Source: Vitis vinifera (taxonomy: Eukaryota; Streptophyta; Magnoliopsida; Vitales; Vitaceae). From it: a DNA stretch of 64,000 bases. Under the pieces are notes generated by a model. That model was given only the letters and a program-made list of their open reading frames with translations, was not told the DNA's origin and ran no database searches. The stretch's first letter is position 1; every line of letters begins with the position of its first letter. The stretch is taken from contig NC_081823.1 in NCBI RefSeq assembly GCF_030704535.1, positions 9,203,001-9,267,000 on the forward strand. The letters are read 5' to 3'. Below, piece by piece: positions 1 through 25,289 of the stretch. Position numbers and translations under genes: made by a program.

Positions 1-3000
1 CTGAGGAAGATGTGGACATGGACGTGGACATGGAAGTTGATGACACTGTTCCTTCAAGCAACGCAGCAGCCCAAAATCCATTGGGTACTGAATATTTTCC
101 TCCACAGGAGCAATCTATTCAGCCAAATCTGCCTGTGGAATACTCATCCTTGGCTTCAGAGGATGGGTTTACTATTCCACCTCCTCCTGGTGAGGAATGG
201 ATCCCCCCACCACCTCCTGATAACGAAATAATTCCTCCACCTCCACCTCCACCTGATGAGCCACCTGAGCCTGCATATCCCCCACCACCATCATATCCGG
301 AGACAGCCGAAGCTGTTCCTTATACAGGGCAATATAATCTATCCTACCCAGATTCTAACTTCGACTATTATGGGCACACTGTTGCTGAAGTTCCAAGCAG
401 TAGCTTTTATGGACTTGCTGAAGGACATCAAGTGGCAATGCCCCATCCACCAGTGTACTATGACACAGTTCCTAATGTGTATCTGGAGAATGCCCTAGTC
501 ATGGTTAACCCTGTTGAGCCTGGAGCATATTATGGAGTTCAGGATGGCATGGTGCCTCCTGTTGCTGTAGTGAGTAGTGTAGAATCTTCTGGGCTTCACA
601 GTGGATCTGGTCCAGTGAGTTACGACACCCTTGCTTCTGATCAAACTGGTACCTCTGAGCAAACTGGTGCCACTGATGCTCCAGCTGAAGTGGGCTGCAG
701 TTCTTTATCAAACAGGAAGGTTGATGTTCCAGCTGTTGGTTGTCATGCTGAAATGGCCTCTGCAGAGGTTGCTTTTAGTTCAGCCACAATTCAAGCACCA
801 GCAACCATTTTGGTAAAAGAGAGTGCTCCTGTGCCGTCAACCAATGTGGTAACTGGTGCTCCTGCATCAACAGGTTCTAAGGCTCAATCTAAAGGTAGAG
901 TGTCTAAACACCTAGAATTTTTTATGGATTATTGTACAGCCCTTTTTTCACTGAAAATTTTCAAATGCAAGGACATTACCTTCAAACTCTAGGTCTGCTT
1001 CACCAATCCCTTTACTGCCTTAGCCAAACCCCTGGGGGGCATGTTACATTAGCTTAAGCTTCTATAGTTACACTTTCATTCATTCCACTACTGTTTTCCA
1101 TTTAAAAAGGTCTCAATTTAAATAATTTATTTATTCATAGATTTATTATTTATTTCTTCAATAGAAAAACAGGATAGCTGCTGACATGGTAAATCAGAAA
1201 AGGGTATTTTGTTGTTCTTATGAGTTTATTTAAGAAATTGCTTCCTGGAATTTACTTGATTCCCATTTGCAACTTTTTTATTTCATTTTTTAGATGTTTG
1301 GTGACTCATTTAGTTAAAATTATGGTACATCCAGAACCAGCAAGGTCGATCCCAAACACTTTGGAGTTAGCTTTAAGGATGGAAGTACGGCCCATCAAGG
1401 CTTGAGATTATTTTAGGGCTGGATTGTGGGGAAATTTATTGCATTTTCTTGGGAGTATTCATTAGATTGGATGGCTAATGTCCTCTAAGCAAGTTCTTGT
1501 TGCTAATTCTGCAGCAATTCTCTAGTTGGGGCCCATTGATTTGTGGGCTGTTCTGCATGCTCACATTGATGGTGCACTGGATGGTTACAGTCTACCATTT
1601 TCAGAATATGGATGAATACTTCATCCATTCACTTGTTAAATTTATTTGTTCACTTTCCCTTTGGGAAGCAGATGCTTAATGGCTTAAATTTTAAGTCAGT
1701 TTCATCCATTTGCCCCTTGGTTTTTTTGGTTAACTAACTACATTATTCAAACTTTTATCCTTCCCTTTCTCTTCATCAGCTTCACGGACTGAAAAGCGGA
1801 CCATAGGCATGACATCCTCATTGAGGTCTAATAAGAAAGTTTCCAGTTTGGTGGACAAGGTGCATTTTGTAGCATATATTGTTTCTCAACTTTGAGGAGA
1901 ATGATTGTTTGGAATTATTTAATATCTAATATTTCTGTTTCATCAGTGGAAGGCTGCAAAAGAGGAATTGCATGAGGATGAGGAATCTGAACCTGAAAAC
2001 GGTTTTGAGATTTTAGAGAAGAAGCGGCAAAGGGCAATAGAGGTTTGTGAATGTGATTTCTTCATTTGTAACTTAATGTGTCAGTGTTTCCCGTCCTTAC
2101 GATCCTTTCATGGCAGGAATGGCGTGCCCAGCAAATTGCCAGTGGGGAGGCTAAAGATAATGCTAATTTTCAGCCCTTGGGCGGTGATTGGTATTGGATT
2201 CTGAAACCTACTCTAACAATTCCTTTCAGCACTCTTTTATATGGTCACCTTTTTAAAAGAAGTGGTTTTACTGTAGTGAAGTGGATTTGCTATATTGAAG
2301 TTTAATATCTGTTCTTTGGGGTCAATTTTTCTTATTACACTGATTTGGACCCTATTCTCTCTTTTTAAGCTGTCACTCAACATATATAAATATATCTTTT
2401 TATAAGTATTGCTGATTTTATGCAGGCGTGAGAGGGTTAGGCGCAAGCGAGCTCGAAAGTCTAGTGAAGCTAAGAAGTCTTCACCTGAGCCAACCGCTTA
2501 CAAAAGCCAGCAGCCTGATTTAGTGGAGCTGTCAAGAGATCTTCCGTCTGGATGGCAGGTGATTTATTCATACGTGTTCCACCAATTATAAACCAAGAAG
2601 GATGGGCAGGCAAATGGGCACGTGAATAACAGATTTCAGTTCTTAAGAAACCAAAAAATCAGTTCACAACTAATCAGACTTTTGACTCACGGTTGGCTTT
2701 CCTTTCCTTCCCTTCCGGAGTGAAGTTCAAAGCAAGAGGGACATATAAAAGTGGGGTCAAGTATTGAACCTCCTTCCCCTTATGTCTGCATAGTGAGGGG
2801 CAGCATAGCATGTCCTTTGTCAGTTCAATGGGTTTTTGTGCAACACCACCCACCCCTCTCTAAAATTGGAAATTTGATCATCCAATGTGAAATTCCAATC
2901 CAATTTTTCGTTAGCTTGTTCTAACAACCCTTTTTTATTGGTACTCGTGCAGGCGTATTGGGATGAATCCACAAAACTGGTCTACTATGGAAATGCGGTC

Positions 3001-3036
3001 ACATCGGAGACGACCTGGACCAGACCTACAAATTGA
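1..3036 (+). CDS. WW-domain protein, formin-binding protein 4-like (3' part)
   Basis: This is the 3' portion of a multi-exon gene; the 5' end lies outside the window. Exons joined at GT-AG sites are 1-894 (reading frame from base 3), 1780-1859, 1947-2042, 2117-2190, 2426-2558 and 2953-3036, ending in TGA, for about 452 residues in the window. The first exon starts with a run of acidic residues (Glu, Asp, Met, Val), followed by proline tracts such as PPPPPPPDEPPEP typical of profilin or SH3 ligands. The middle exons encode a charged, probably coiled segment rich in Arg, Lys and Glu. The last two exons together encode a C-terminal WW domain, starting SGWQAYWDE and ending ETTWTRP, with both signature tryptophans and the closing proline. 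Plant FNBP4-like proteins have this layout. WW domains bind proline-rich partners, often splicing or actin regulators. The exact role is unknown, and a further upstream WW domain cannot be checked here. Confidence 0.85.
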
Positions 3037-3654
3037 ATGGCCTTTTTTTTCTTTGGGTTTTGGGATGTAATAATCGTAGCCGCTTTTTATGATTATTCAT
3101 TTCCTAATCTGTATATTCCCAAGGGGAATCCAATGTTCAGAAGTTTTGGTCGACTCTATTTAGAAATTCCAACGCACGGCCCTTGCGGCCATGCCCATGA
3201 TGGGTGTCTTCTTGTATAGTATGGGAGAATGCGGCATCTTTTCTTTGAAAATTTTAATATTTTTTATTTATGATAAGATTATTTACTAAATAATTTGAGG
3301 ATTATATTTAATATTTATTTATAATTTCTTTTCATTTTTTTTCTATTAAGAATATGGTAAAAACTGTCACGTGCAACAAAGTGCCATTAAAGTTTAAAAC
3401 CGATGTCCCTTCGAAGTTTGAACATCGTCAAATTTCAGTAAAACGTCGTCGTTTGATGGTGTGTGGGGGCGCACCTACTGCTACGTCTGCAGTCAAGATC
3501 CCCCTGTGCCACGTTGCGTCGAGTTGGATTTATCATCATTAATAAAACGGAATTATTTCAACACCTCCAATTATTAATTTTTAGTAATTCATTGTTTAAT
3601 TGTTTTAATTCTTGTATATATTGGTATGTCCCAACTTTCGCTGTCCGCGGAGTG
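3037..3654. other. spacer: 3' UTR of WW gene and promoter of CBL gene
   Basis: This is the 3' untranslated end of the WW-domain gene, then an AT-rich stretch around 3240-3360, then the probable promoter of the calcium-sensor gene. No coding potential is supported. Confidence 0.5.
3368..3373 (+). promoter_or_regulatory. G-box (CACGTG) upstream of CBL gene
   Basis: A perfect CACGTG core lies about 300 bases upstream of the presumed 5' exon of the CBL gene. G-boxes are bound by bZIP and bHLH factors, including ABA-responsive ones. The site is seen directly; its function here is inferred from position only. Confidence 0.35.
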
Positions 3655-4842
3655 AATAGACAGTGAGACATGGTGGGCGGGCATCTTCACTCTTCCTCTT
3701 CAGGCTTTCTCTGCAGGTAAATCTCTGTTTGGCTCCCGAGAAAAATCGAAACGTCATCATATTTTTTACTCTCTCTACTCACATCTCACCTGAATCGTAT
3801 CCTGTTTACGAGATGATTCCTCGTTTTCTTTTTTCCTAGGTTTCTAAGTAGCCAAGGCGAGTTTCCGTTTTCAACCTTTTTGGCTGTTTTTAGATCCGTT
3901 AAGCAATCGCTGATTTTTCTGGAATCCAGTGTTGGAATTTTGGTGAATTTTAATATGGATGCTGTGGTTTCTTTGGTTTGTTGATCAATTTGTTGAATCG
4001 AATAAGTGGATCTTGGATCCGATCCGGTCTGTATGTGTATGGGCTGTTTGTTTGGATGTGTTAATCCATCAATGACTACGGGAAATGTCTGTTTGCGAAT
4101 ATCAATTAATTGAACTTTGTACACCTTGAATCGGGAATTCCCCTGGAGTTTTTATTAGTTGTAATTTGATTTTGGGGTCTGAGATGTTATTTTTAGTTTA
4201 TGGAAGTGGAAACACTTAAAGTTGAATGGAATTTTTTGAGTATGGATACATCTGGAAACATGTAAAGGCTCCATTTTGCATTGATAAACTGTATTTCAAC
4301 TCATTAGTCACTCACTGTATATCAATTTCCAGTTTTCTCTATCCAATATGCAGGAGTTTGGAAAGAACTTGCATGTTTTGTATCTATAACTATGCTGTGG
4401 GATGTTCATGGATCCTTTGAAATTTATTATTATGCATCATAAATTTAAATAACAATAGTGGTATTTATTTGCATGGAATGGATTAAAAAAAGAACCAGAC
4501 TTTACATTTCCTTTGGGAGCTTGTATTGAGACCAAGTCTTGGTACCCCTTTCTGACCAACCCTTGCCTGGTAGCTGATTGACCAAGCACATTTTACAGAA
4601 AGGATGCTGTCTAGTTTCTAAAAGTTCTTTTTTATATATGATGTATATCTTGCATGTTCAAGGTGTAACAAACATTTTTATTTCAAGTTTTCTCTGGTGA
4701 AGCAATAAATAGTGAAAACTATCTGCTAGGGATTGTTGGTTTGTCTCTGAAAAGTCTCCTTTTTTATATGAAGTACCCTAAATCCTTTTTTCTTTGCTTT
4801 CTGTTGAACAGGTATGGAGCATTTTGATGTGCCGAAAATATC
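3655..4842 (+). other. 5' UTR exon and leader intron of CBL gene
   Basis: A probable non-coding first exon ends at 3716, at CTGCAG followed by GTAAAT. A leader intron runs from 3717 to 4811 and ends TTGAACAG. The remaining 31 bases up to the ATG at 4843 complete the 5' UTR. The transcription start is not visible precisely. Leader introns are common in plant housekeeping and signalling genes and often raise expression. Confidence 0.5.
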
Positions 4843-14577
<9,735 letters not shown>

Positions 14578-16577
14578 AGTCCCATACATGAAAGTTGACT
14601 GGTTTTTGTTAATAATTGCATCTCTATTTCTAAATGATATAGGCCCCTTGTGTGTCGTAAAGGGCCTAACAGGAAGTCTTCACTTTGTAATGTTTGTTAC
14701 TATGGGTGGTGGGTGTGATCATTTATGCCAAAGAACTAGACTCTTTCCCTTTTTAGTAGATAAGGTTTCATAGTGTGTGAACTTGCAACTCACATTGTTT
14801 GAATTTTTTTGTGTTCAACTTATCTACTGGATGGGTAAACATACTTGCTCTCTATTTCTCTGGATTGAAAGGATTCAATATCCAAGGAAACCAAAGTCCT
14901 TCCTTGCTCTGGGAATCCATTTTTCCTGACAGTGTTGGTCTGTAGAATTCCGGTGAGCCAATGTTGATAAACGAGGTGCAGAATTCTGGTGAGCCCCTGT
15001 TGATAAACGAGGTGAAGCACCATCCTAAATGCTTGTAGGGTGGTTTGATAAACAGGTTCTTTTCCTGCAGCAATGTCGCCTGATGGGTTAAGCTTATTTT
15101 CACAGGTTAGGAGGGCGCAGATCTTACAGATCTCAGGGTTAATTGAATGCGCAAAAATTGATTTGCTGTAGCAAATTTTCGAGAGTTCATGTTGCAACCT
15201 GTTCAGAGGTAACCGAAAATATGAATCTCTCCTGTTTCAGATTTGCTATTCAAAAAAATTATAATGTAAATACTATTATTGATATTTTAGGGATTATTTT
15301 ATTCATCACTTTTTGAAGTTTAGTAATACTACCATTTTCTAAATTTCAGTGGCAATTTTTGAGATACTGAAAGGTCTGGGATATGCAGAAATTTCAGAAA
15401 AGAAGTTATTGATTAAAATTTATTTTAAGATAATTAATAAAATTTATTTTAAATTATCAAATTGATATATTTATCCATAAATTATAATTAGGATAAAGAA
15501 GATCAAGCAATAGTAGAGATTATGAAATAATAAAAGAGATCGTGAAATTATTAAGATAAATAAAGGTAAAAAAATAAAATAAAGATATAAATTTAAGAAT
15601 AAGTTAATTATTTTTATTTATTATTTAAATGTGTTTTTAATTTTAACTTAAATCATTAAATTATTTTATCAAATATATTAAATAATTTAAATTAAGTTAT
15701 TAAATTGGTTTATCAAACCCGAACTTTGCCAAATGCTAACTACTTTTTGCAACAAAGGTTTTGGAGGCACGCTCATACACCCACCCCCTTTGCAACCAAA
15801 TGTACTGGGCCCAAGTTTTGTAATTTCTATATGCAAATGGTAAATAGTTAAAGGATCAATTACAATATCGCAAAGTTTAGAATTGCTATTTGAAAGGACA
15901 GAAGGGTCATAGCAAATTCACAATTTCCAGAAGTTTTAACGTACGCTGCCATTTAAGGTCAGAGGTTGATTGGTAATTTAGTGACAGTTCATGAGTCAAG
16001 CTCCCATTGAAGACCTGTTTGGAATCCTCTTAAAAATATTCCATTCTCTAAAATACAAAAATAATTTTCTAATTTACAAAAAGAATATTAACTTTTTATG
16101 AAAAACTATGTTCTTGTAAAAATAATCGACAATAGGATTATTTGAGTTTGCAAACTGATCGGTTAACAAAATTGGGTATCTGGGACGGCATCTGATAAAA
16201 ATAGGCCCAAAAAATATAGCAAGTATTCAGAAGTCACATTTTTTACCTTAATCCCACCTATTCACATGTTAAAGCTTCATTCTCAGTTTGAAATTTAATA
16301 TGGGGGTTTTGTAGGTCAGGGTCCTGCTTCCCTCCCAGGAAAGGAACGATGGCTTCACTCATAATAAACCATAAACCGACGGAAAGCTGAGTGAGTAGGA
16401 GAAAGGTTAATATTATGTATTACCATGAAACCGAACATGAAAGCAAAAGGGATACTTGAAAAACCTAAACCTTAAAATAAAAACTACCATATCCAAGCAC
16501 AGATAAAAAAGAACTGAAAAACCACAGCATCAAAAGAGACTAGTAGAAAAAAATCAAAATCTCTAGAGAGGTGAAGT
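14578..16577. other. convergent spacer between CBL and HSP90
   Basis: This holds the 3' UTR of the CBL gene (roughly to 14800), then a unique-looking stretch with a 36-bp tandem duplication, then very AT-rich DNA at 15240-15720, and finally the probable HSP90 3' UTR next to 16577. An open stretch on the minus strand at 14820-15197 covers the duplication, but I see no family resemblance and do not call it a gene. Confidence 0.5.
14945..15016. repeat. 36-bp tandem duplication
   Basis: Two adjacent 36-base units, each starting GAATTC and containing TGTTGATAAACGAGGTG, differ at four positions. It is a small local duplication downstream of the CBL gene. Confidence 0.8.
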
Positions 16578-19829
<3,252 letters not shown>

Positions 19830-19940
19830 TTAGGGCTTCGTTCTCTAGGGCTCTGAAGAGTGAGGAAAGCGACGAAGGCGACGACTGACCTAGGGTTTCA
19901 ACACGTCGAGAGAGGCGGAAAGCGTATACAGGCGCTCTGA

Positions 19941-19948
19941 TTATATAG
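19941..19948 (-). promoter_or_regulatory. TATA box of HSP90
   Basis: CTATATAA on the minus strand lies about 125 bases upstream of the HSP90 ATG, which allows a 5' UTR of roughly 90 bases. The position is plausible; the transcription start is inferred. Confidence 0.6.
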
Positions 19949-19963
19949 TGAGCTAACTAGGGT

Positions 19964-19976
19964 TTCTAGATCCTTC
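19964..19976 (-). promoter_or_regulatory. imperfect heat-shock element
   Basis: TTCTAGATCCTTC fits three alternating TTC/GAA blocks spaced by two bases with one mismatch (GAT for GAA). It lies just upstream of the HSP90 TATA box, where heat-shock-factor sites are expected. Confidence 0.5.
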
Positions 19977-19997
19977 TATTTCTCAAAAAAAAAAAAA

Positions 19998-20017
19998 TAT
20001 ATATATATATATATATA
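19998..20017. repeat. (TA)n microsatellite
   Basis: A pure TA run following an A tract, immediately upstream of the HSP90 proximal promoter. Confidence 0.8.
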
Positions 20018-20291
20018 AAGGAAAAGCAACGATATTTTTATTATTTTGAATTAAAAAAGAAAAAAGAAAAAGAAAAAGAAAAAGGAACGATCTTTTTATT
20101 ATTTTGAATTTGAAATTTGAAATAAAATGGGAATGATATACTCACCGGCTTTTGAAAACCCTGTGGAGATGCGTCACCGTACCTTGCATGTGAGTGTCTT
20201 GCGCGGTGGTTTTCTACCATCCAATGACATGTCGTTCTGCAAACGTTAGCTGACGTACGGGTTTAGCCAATAGAAATGTGGGCTTGGGCAT

Positions 20292-20304
20292 GGCCCAATG
20301 GGCC
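20292..20304. promoter_or_regulatory. palindromic site II motif (GGCCC-AAT-GGGCC)
   Basis: Two facing GGGCC/GGCCC arms form a perfect palindrome about 475 bases upstream of the HSP90 ATG, with a further GGCCC directly after. GGCCCA/TGGGCC elements are TCP-bound site II motifs of highly expressed plant genes. Assignment to HSP90 is positional inference. Confidence 0.4.
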
Positions 20305-21479
20305 GGCCCGGTCTGATTAAGCAGAATTTTTTTTTAAAATTTGTTTTTTAAATAAATGATGACGTGTTAATTACTACTCATAAGATGCAAGGATCTTACG
20401 GTATATTACAGCTCCAATGGAAGGAAAACTACCTTTATTTGGCATCGGATGAGTTTAATTATTTCAAATTAATAATAAAATTCTAAAGGAATTTTAATAA
20501 AAATTAATTAAATAATTTAAATATTTTTAAAAATTATTTTTAACATATTTAATAAAATAATTTAAATTAGATTTGAGACTTTTCTATGAAATATTTATTA
20601 TTCAAAAATATTAGTTTGAGACATATTATTTCCTTGAAATAATTTATAAATAATTTAAATTAATTAAATGTATAAAATGACATAATATGTAATAAAATAT
20701 TTTAATATAAAAATATATTCATTTATAATAATTTCATCTAATAAATGAACAAAATATTTATAAAATGTATAATATTTGTTTTCAAATATATATATAAGAT
20801 AATATTTTATTTATATTGATATTTCTTTTATACCAATAATATTCATATTCCCTGTATATTGGTCCCACAAAGTCTTTTATGTTGGTTTCAACTTTTTTTC
20901 AAAAAAAAATAAAAATTAGAGGGCTTTTTAGGTATCAAAAGTTTTACAAGTTCTCGTTATTATGTTTATTTCATGTAAATAAAGTTGTCAGTAAAAGATT
21001 GTATTAAAAAAAATTAAGAATTTACTAACGAGTTTATGTTGCTTGTAAAAATAATTATTTTATTTTATTTTATTGCATGCAAATATAATGTTGTAAGATT
21101 ATGTTAAAAAAATTTAAGAATTATTTAATAAAGAGTTTATCTTGTTTGGAAAAATAATAATTTATTTCATTTTTTTTTGGTTAAAAATGGTGTCACTAAT
21201 ATTAATTTGTGTGACATAACAATGTGTGTTGATTGCAATTATGTTGCTATAAGAGATTTCATCATCTATATGAAGTTGCATTTGTTTAATTATTATTATA
21301 TTAATAACACATTTTTATAAATTTGAAAATACATCAACAATTCACTTCATAAACTATAAAATAAAAATATAGAAAAAAAAACATTTTAAAAAATATCTTT
21401 AAAATTGGAAAGTGAAATAGTAGGAAAAAGTAAGATGAAGTAAATGGATTGACACTTGATAACATTTTAAAACTTTGTA

Positions 21480-21990
21480 ACATTTGTGTACCATGGTTAT
21501 AGTTTTGATACTTTGGTCATGTTTTTCATACACCGATTATATTTTGTGTACTTGATCACATTATTTGTATGAGAGTCACATTATTCGTACCTTAATGACA
21601 TTTTCATACCTAGATCGTATTATTTGTACATTATTCATATCTTGATTGCGTTATTCATATCTTAATTGCATTCTTCGTATCTCAATAATATTTTTTTCAT
21701 ACTCTAATAACATTTTTTATACTTTGGTCACATTATTTATATCTTTGTCTCATGTCACATTATTCATATATTGGTCTCGTATCATATTATTTGTACATTA
21801 ATTAATTTTTTTGTACTTCATTACATTTTTCATACGCTGATCATATTCTTTTGTACCTTAGTCACATTATTTGTTCTTAAGTCACATTATTCATAAGTTT
21901 CGTCCTAAGTCATTACTTGTACCTTGGTCATAAGTCACAATATTCGCATTTGGATTAAATTATTTGTATGTTTATCACATTTTTTGTACC
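21480..21990. repeat. degenerate minisatellite, period about 20-22 bp
   Basis: Roughly two dozen diverged copies of a unit close to TTGGTCACATTATTCGTACC follow one another for half a kilobase. Variants include TCACATTATTTGTAT, TGCGTTATTCATATC and TAACATTTTTTATAC. The array is old, since no two neighbouring units appear identical. Confidence 0.8.
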
Positions 21991-22919
21991 ACAACAATAT
22001 GTTAGGTTGAATTAGTGTAAACTTAACAAATTTATTTAAAAAATTATAGAAAATAAATATTTAAAAATAAAATAAAATAAGTCAAATTTAATCTACCAAA
22101 GGAATGAATAATAGATTAGGATAAAAAAAAATAGTATTAAATAGATTTTATAAAATGTTTTGTTTATTTCTTTAATTTTATTTAAAATTTATGAAATTCT
22201 TGTTAAAAAAAATCCTAATATATATTATAAGAATTTGGATAGTAAAATTTTCATGACCATAATTTTTTATTTATTTATAAATTCAACCTAAAATTTATAC
22301 ATTTTTTGAGAGGGAAAATTCGCTTTTTTTAAAAAGAAAGAAAGAAAGAAAGAAAAACCAATTTTCTTTTTTAAAAAATATTAGTAAACATAGTTTTTTA
22401 ATAAAAATTTGAGGCTGAGCAATGAACATGGCCTTACATGAGAGAGAGAAAGATAGAAAGAAATGAGGAAATCGGTCATGTCGTTAATATTTTAAAAATC
22501 AAATGAACGGTGAGGATTAATTTTTAAAAAATCCATTGATGAGAAATAACTCATCACTAGGTACCATAAGGATACCCTAAAATTTTCCTTTTGGTTAACT
22601 TAAATTTATATGATTGTTTTTGCCCTTTTTGTTATTCGAATGTCTTGGATCTCCTTTAGTTCACGAAATATTAATAAAGAATTTCCTTCCTTGGAAATTT
22701 TCAACTATAACAAGTCCTCGTGTTTGAATGAGTTATAATTTGTTGAGTTACAAATGGTTTCAAAATGGATTGATTCGGAACTATTATATGATCAATGTTC
22801 AATATCAAAGTAATCTAAGAGGTTATTCCTAACTTTGTATATGTTAATAAACAATTCAAAATGTTTTACTTTTTCAAAACAGGTCCAAGTCAAATAGTAA
22901 TGATTCAAAACATTTTCAG

Positions 22920-23042
22920 TGTATTTGGGAGTGATTCTAGAAAACGTTTTTAACATTTCTAACACTTGAATGATAATTTTTTTTAAGTATTATAAATATT
23001 AAAAGTGTTTTATAGAATTACTATCAAATCCTTTTTACACTA
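22920..23042. mobile_element. small MITE copy
   Basis: An imperfect inverted-repeat pair (GGGAGTGATTCTAGAAAA at the left; ATAGAATTACTATCAAAT at the right) bounds about 120 bases. The interior shares the segment CATTTCTAACACTTGAAT with the copy near 35420-35540, so both belong to one family. Confidence 0.6.
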
Positions 23043-25289
23043 TTTCAAAATCCCAATGACTCAACCTTATGGATGAAGGGGAAGTCAAAACTCAAATTTA
23101 GGAAATTACTTATTTTTTTCCCCTATTTTTCCATGTAATAATTATTCTCGATTCCTTAATTTTAGAATTGTTGTGTGTGGTTTCAAATTTACCTTTTACT
23201 CAATAAACCATCTTGAAAATCTCTAACCTAAAATCTAGGTTTTGGTTTATCAATAGCCTATAAGTGAACATCAAAATCTTAAACTATATTACTTGGTGAA
23301 TGTGAAATTATTTTGTTTGGTCACAACTAGTTTGAATCTTCTTGGTAAGTAAAGGAAATCTAAGTCACCTAACTAAACTAGAGTTTATTCTTTATAATTC
23401 CAAATTTAACATTTGGGATGAAGAAGTTTCGATGATTATGTCCTAATTTTGGAATTCTATGCAATTTGACATCAGGGACACTTAAATGTTCTTAACCATA
23501 GGAATGAAAATCTAAGAAACTATGTGACGAACATTCTCGAAGGTCTAATATGTTACTAAAATCTATGAAATCATGATAAAAAAATCACAACTGTTAAGTA
23601 AGGGATCATGTCTATGATAAAGTATCATAATACAATAGACTATGACTAGAGCCAGACCATTACTAAATCTCAAAATGAAGTGTAGTGAAGATGTTGCTAT
23701 ATTATAGAAATATAAAGAAAGAAAGAGAATCTTTAAATTCTTGGATAGTCTAAATGTGGGACATGACCAAGTATGTGTTCAAATTGTAGGAAATCATCTT
23801 GACTAACTCAACAATAAGGGCAAAGCTAGGACTCTTTATAGTAATGCTTGATAGTCACTCCAAAGGTTTTACAAACAAAATGAACATTGGCAATTATGAA
23901 TTAGGAATAACAAAATATAAATAGTAAATTTACTACAAAGTATAGGAAAATAAAAACACCTAATCAACCATTAATAAAGATGGTTTGTGGTGCAACTACA
24001 ATAAAAAGCCAAGGGATAACAAAGAGAATCATTGGAAGCTTCTAGAAAACTTTATTCATTTGATCAAAACAATGAAAATCGAGGAGTAAGAATTGAATAA
24101 GCATATATGCTGCTCATTCTAAAGAAGCCCTCTAGCACACTCAAGTAAGTATTCCGATTCTCATGGTGTTTTAAAGTGAAAAAAGCAAAAGTGTCAACCC
24201 TACATTGAAAAGAGATGGACACTTTTATATATAGGTTATTTCACATTCCTTACCCTCATGGGTTTGAGGAGTGGTGAGGAGGAGTCTCACACATCTAGGG
24301 GGCCTAATCTCATTCTAATGGGACATGGGTGGCTTGGATTGGAAACCCTTAATGCATGACGTGTCCGCACACACATCCTATGTGGGGACTCCTCTCCCAC
24401 TTACATATGTGTACAAGTCCAATAACCTTTTGCGAAATCAAAATCAAATTTTATTTCTAAATTCTAAATTTGGTTTTTAAATTTGAATTTGTTAAACCAA
24501 AAATTAAATTACCTTTAGGTTTTAATTTTGAATTTTAAATTTGGTTTTAGTATTTAAATTTGAATTTTGGTAAAACAAGAAAGAATTAATTTCTTTCCTC
24601 TTGTTGTTTTGTTTTTTGTTTTTTGTTTTTTTTTTAAATTAGGCCAATTAATCTAATTAATTTAGTTGGCCATTTAAGCTTAATAGGGCTTAATGGGTTT
24701 GACCGTTCTACCTTAATGGTTGTGTTGTTTGGGTTTTAATACTGTAGTTGTTTAGCCTTTTAATGGCTTGTGACCGTTTAGGTGTTGTTAACCTATAAAT
24801 TGAGAACTCTTTCAACCCTCTCTTCACATCTACTCTACTCACGTCTCTAGATTGCTCTCTCCTTACACCTACTATTGCCTATGTTAGCCACCATTGCTCT
24901 TGTGACATAGCAAGCAATCCTCTCGTGCTAGCCACCATGGCAATACTATAACTTCCATTTCCCCATGCATTCCTGTGAACTACAATACCCTATTCCATTG
25001 TACCACCTGAATACCGATAACTATTGCTTTCTAATTATATTCTCTTAATCCCTTCATTTGGAGGAATATCCAAAAGTTCGAATTATATGCATTGTGTTTG
25101 ATATCTAGGGAGAGCATATCTACTTTAAGGATAGTGATTGTCACATCTCAACCTAACCCGATAAGTGCCCTATTTCAAATTTTCTTTTTTATTTGTTTTG
25201 TTTTGGGCTTGGTTAATTCTAACTTAATCCTATTTTTTGAGACCTATTTTTCCAGCAATTATAAGGTAGACCATATTTTTATTAAAAAA

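Larger units (their letters stand above)
20310..25090. other. AT-rich spacer with repeats, no gene recognised
   Basis: A long non-coding stretch between HSP90 (minus) and the FKBP gene (plus). It contains a minisatellite at 21480-21990, a small MITE near 22920-23042, unplaced sequence at 23050-24400, and an LTR-like zone at 24430-25090 with repeated AAATTTGAATTT motifs and a TATA-like CCTATAAATTGAG near 24790. No reading frame resembles a known protein. Confidence 0.5.

Noticed and set aside
3786..4124. 112-codon minus-strand open stretch in the CBL leader intron
   Set aside because: No family resemblance, and it lies wholly within a well-supported intron on the other strand.
14820..15197. 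125-codon minus-strand open stretch
   Set aside because: It spans the 36-bp duplication, has no recognisable domain, and lacks supporting splice or promoter signals.
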